In this document: one piece after another, positions 60,402 through 64,000 of the stretch
Position numbering within the stretch: position 1 is the first letter of the stretch
Layout: every line of letters begins with the position of its first letter
NCBI RefSeq assembly: GCF_033568475.1
Contig: NC_133120.1
Span: 81,506,151 to 81,570,150, forward strand
Reading direction: 5' to 3'
DNA length: 64,000 bases
Source of the DNA: Henckelia pumila
Lineage: Eukaryota > Streptophyta > Magnoliopsida > Lamiales > Gesneriaceae
Translations under genes and position numbers: made by a program
Notes under the pieces: generated by a model
The model's database searches: none
Told to the model about the DNA's origin: nothing
The model's input: only the letters and a program-made list of their open reading frames with translations

Positions 60402-60899
60402 GTTATAGATTTATTCAGTTTTATTCCAAATTAAATACAAGTTGTACGAACTACATAACAATTAGTACATTCCATTTGAAAATTTTAAAAGAACGACTAA
60501 TTTGATTAGTTTGTAACTGGGGAAACATATTTCACTGAAACATCAATGAAAAGAGCATTTCTCAAATTCAAACATTACATAGTAGTCAAATGTGTGGCAT
60601 AATTGTTTACCACAAAAGCAGTTGGTTTCGGAAGAACATAAGACAACAAAAAATACCTAGAGTACACTACAACCACATATCAAGTTCAAATATCACAACT
60701 GTTGATTCCACAAATGCCTCAAACCAAGTTCAATCCTGAAATGCTTCCGCTTGAACGTATATGTCGTCTCGAGGGCAATTCCATGCTCGAACCCCCTTCC
60801 AATAATCGCTTTCTCCTGCATATGTGTAGCGCAAAGTAGATTAATTTTTTAATAAAGTCTGTTACAAAATTTTACTAATAAAAAAAAAATGGAAACACA
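60402..60899. other. Gap between convergent genes
   Basis: AT-rich, between the ends of the plus-strand GRF-like frame and the minus-strand transposase. No feature seen; it probably contains both 3' ends. Confidence 0.4.
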
Positions 60900-63377
60900 A
60901 ATTTTTTAAGCAATTACAGCTACTATATAGGTTCTTTGCAACTGCGTCTGTTGTGTCATCTCGTATGACAACGACCGCATGTTGACATACGTGTATTAAC
61001 TTGCGACGGTATCCTCTTCGTCTACCTACGACCGGGCTGACTACACACACAAGGATCTTGAATTATTTCGGATTCATCAACACATGCCTCACTCGTGTCA
61101 AAGGTTGGGATTGGGTTAATAATTCCTTTGTAAACCGCACGATACATCTCGATTTTGAAATACCTGTCACAAAAATCATATAATGACAGCGATTTCGACT
61201 CAATGGCAGAGCAGGCGTGCTTGCATGGAATCTTATTGATCTACCAAACTCTACATGAACAAGTTCTATCCGCTAAATCCACGACAAATAATTTTTCACC
61301 ATCAACAACCTCAAACTTCCAATTACACGAACGATGCACTCTTAATGTTCTTGATTCAATATATACGCTTGAAACAGACTTTTCTTTTCTTGGACTTAAT
61401 TCCTTATTCATGGATAAAGTTGATTCACGCATTCGGTGCATCATGCTCATTATCTGCACGCGTATGTGATCCACCATACCAACAATAGGCAGATGAAGAG
61501 CTGGCCTAACCCAACTATTCCAACACTCGGCAATATTATTATTTATAACACCCCATCTGTTACCAACAAACAATGCATTCGCCCAACTCTGTGGATCAGA
61601 ATTTAGAATAAACCTTCTAGCAAGTGGCATTGACTCGAATATACTGTTTATATGTTGTTCATATTCTTGGAAGGACGGAGCATACGCAGCTTTCTTGAAT
61701 ACCAAAGACCAATGTTTTTTGTTATGTCTGGGATAACTTCTCAACACCTAAAATGAAGAAAAATAATTTACATTCAGCTTAAAATAATAAAATAGTATGA
61801 AAATTTTACAGTACAATTGGTCAAGGATACGTGATTTAGAATTTACCTGTTTTACAAAATTATCCACTAAATGTCTCAAACAATAAGCATGGCCACTCCC
61901 AAAAAATAGTTGATTCACTGCCTTGATAATACTAGGATGTCTGTCTGAAAAAAATGTGAACTCGTCGAATGGAATGTATTGATGGGAAAGGAGCACACTT
62001 CTCAAATGATAACAAAACCAATCCCAGTTCACATCATTCTTAGCATCTACTACGGCATAGGCAATTGTGAAAAGATCATGTTTTGACATAGCAACTAAGA
62101 TACATCCTTTATACTTATTCTTTATATGAGTACCATCCAAAAAAATCAATGGCCTACAACCACTAACAAAACCAACAGCACATGCATGAAAACAAATGAA
62201 CAACCTTCTAAATTTTTTGGTCAAATGATCAATCTCACACTCAACAATACTACCGGGATTAGTCTTTTTAACAGCACTACAGTACCATCGTAATCTATCA
62301 TAGCATCCTTCATCTGTGCCATGAATATCATGCATCTTCAACTCTTTACCCTTCCAAATTTTGTGGTATTCTAACTCTACCCCAAATTATCTTGCAAGTC
62401 CTGCTGCATTGTACAAGGATGATAAGAGGGCTCTCCTCTCAATTTTTTTTTCACAACATTCGCTATCCAATACGCATCAGCTCTAGGATGCCCTCTACTA
62501 CGCAGATTATTCTCACCACAACTATGCTTCAACATACATTTTCGGATGCCAAAAATATTGTCTGATTTATGTTTCGAACCATAAATTCTCCATTCACAGC
62601 TCTTATCAGTACAAATGACAATAAACTTCTCACTGTCATTTTTAACATACACAAATGAACGTCTGGTAGCAACAGAATAGTTTTTCAAACATTTCCTAAA
62701 TTCAGAAGCACCCTCGAATGTTTGTCTTACACCACGAATGCAATTAACCCAGGCATCTATGGTATTGGAGCAAGGGGCCTTTTCAACCTCGTTATCACTC
62801 CTCGACTGCGTGTCTTCCTCATCAACCCTTACCAGTTTAATATACAATTAATAATATGAAAAAGAACAACAACTACAAGAATAAATATAAAATATCTGCC
62901 AGATTTGTATTTGTTTCAAATAAATAACGAATTGATAATGTATAAGAACCAATCTACAATATTTAACCCTTCGTTTTTAATTTGTTAAACATGGTACTAA
63001 AATATCATCAAAACAGAAGTACGAAATTGTGTTTAATAATAAATAAATGTAATATTTTATCTCCCATCATTCAAGTTGCCGAGGTGTTCGGTTTTTTTCT
63101 CTTCCCTCAATTCAATTGTCGTAAGCTTTACACACATATGAAGATGAATCATATTAAGGACATCATCATCATCGTTCAAAGACATAAGCATCTTATGCAA
63201 TGGAGCTACGTAGTGAAGAATCATGGATTTCGAAGATATTTCTGCACATTTTTTGCCTAGACTCATAAAAATATCCATCAAGCTACAACCACTGAAGATT
63301 GAGATGATAAACAATTGATTCTTGTATTTGCAGCAACCCAAAAACGAAAGATTGCAAGGACCACTTCCAGATTCCAT
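60900..63377 (-). pseudogene. Mutator-like (MULE) transposase, decayed
   Basis: On the minus strand a first exon (about 63377-63060) has a PB1-like N terminus ending in a DDDDVLNMIHLH motif. Next is a DNA-binding region of the MuDR type (62840-62380: GASEFRKCLKNYSVATRRSF, CEWRIYG, SRGHPRADAYWIANVV). Then comes the MULE catalytic core with Asp in LIFLDGTH, Asp in FFSDRHPS and Glu in NNNIAECWN, with a 100-bp intron at 61748-61847. A SWIM zinc finger (CSC ... CKHA) follows, and a terminal CCHC knuckle near 60950. A lost G near 62384 shifts the frame. Stops occur at about 61241 (TAG after the SWIM Trp), near 61029 (before the TKRIPS tail) and near 60945 inside the knuckle. It would have cut and pasted the surrounding element. 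It faces the Ulp1 gene, the convergent layout known from MuDR. Confidence 0.85.
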
Positions 63378-63516
63378 TTTCAAGCTACAAAAACCAGACA
63401 CACAATAAAAAATTCAATAAAAATTACAGTAGGATTTAAAACTAAAACCATTATATTGGGAATTAAAACATTACAATGAAGAACAATGAGAAATACCAGC
63501 TAATCTATCACAAAAT
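63219..63516. repeat. Direct duplication, first copy (transposase exon 1 region)
   Basis: This stretch recurs at 63649-64000 with about 85% identity by eye, at an offset of 430 bp at its left end and 484 bp at its right end owing to extra sequence in the second copy. The first copy contains the N-terminal exon of the transposase. Confidence 0.8.
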
Positions 63517-63648
63517 TCCATAAAATGATATGTATTCCCAGTAACAGACATATAAAATTGATATTGTAAGAAAATTTGTAAAATTATTGCAATGCTCCAA
63601 ATTAAACGCAACCTCTAAAATCATGATAAAATCTCAAAGAATTCCATA

Positions 63649-64000
63649 AATCATGGATTTCGGAGATATTTCTGCACATTTTTTGTCCAAACTCAAGAAA
63701 ATATCCATCAAGCTACAACCTTTAAAGATTTAGATGACAAATTTCTTCTTTTATTTACAGCAACCCAAAAACGTAACATTGCTTTAATCACTTTTATATT
63801 CCATTTTCAAACTACATAAACACAGGCTCAAAAATCAAAACATGATACACTCATTCATAACACATTACACACAGACAAATACGACATGATAACAACTTCA
63901 AGAACAATTACAGTACGTTTTAAAACTAAAACCATTATATTAGGAATTAAAACATTATAATCGAGAACAATAACAAATACCAGCTAATCTATCACAAAAT
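63649..64000. repeat. Direct duplication, second copy, reaching the window edge
   Basis: Read on the minus strand it still shows the FLGCCK ... GCSLMDIFLSLDKKCAEIS signature of the transposase first exon, but with in-frame stops, so it is a decayed duplicate exon. It runs off the window and may have further copies outside. Confidence 0.78.

Overview
This is a piece of a plant nuclear genome. It has AT-rich intergenic DNA, split genes with GT-AG introns, a telo-box promoter, plant-type LTR retrotransposons, a tRNA-derived SINE and a Mutator-like transposon. The protein families are those of a eudicot. The retroelement types would fit an asterid, possibly Lamiales, but that is a low-confidence inference from memory. 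No prokaryotic or organellar genes, CRISPR arrays or rRNA genes were seen.

Region 1 (1-15.1 kb) holds two ordinary host genes on the minus strand. One is a four-exon TMEM50-like membrane protein (426-2471). The other is a gene of about 19 exons (5187-14942) for a chromatin reader of about 1,487 residues with two PHD plus extended-PHD modules. A telo-box and a G-box lie just upstream of its start.

Region 2 (15.1-19.3 kb) is AT-rich. It carries a roughly 240-bp MITE, a recent 730-bp tandem duplication and a SINE with a 17-bp target-site duplication. The duplication breakpoint lies inside the SINE.

Region 3 (19.34-35.48 kb) is a Ty1/Copia element on the minus strand (TSD AAAGT) whose RNase H coding region is split by a 10.2-kb Ty3/Gypsy element, here called C (TSD GTTTG).

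Region 4 (about 36.5 kb to the right edge) looks like one large Mutator-like element of the Kaonashi type. On the plus strand it has a broken gene with a C-terminal Ulp1/C48 cysteine-protease domain (36545-57681). It then has a 531-bp tandem array, a small GRF-zinc-finger/transmembrane reading frame, and a convergent, decayed MULE transposase on the minus strand (60.9-63.4 kb). Two Gypsy elements have landed in exons of the protease gene: A (38275-45564, plus, TSD GGACA) and B (46394-56183, minus, TSD TGATA).

Cross-cutting observations: (i) in the Copia element and in Gypsy B and C, gag and pol are separated by about 200 bp with intron-like borders, and splicing would fuse them in frame; (ii) Gypsy B carries 23 bp of host flank at its 3' LTR/internal junction, the mark of template-switch repair; (iii) most nonsense codons in the elements are CAG to TAG or other C-to-T/G-to-A changes, as expected from deamination of methylated cytosine. 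All exon borders are manual readings and may be off by a base or two.
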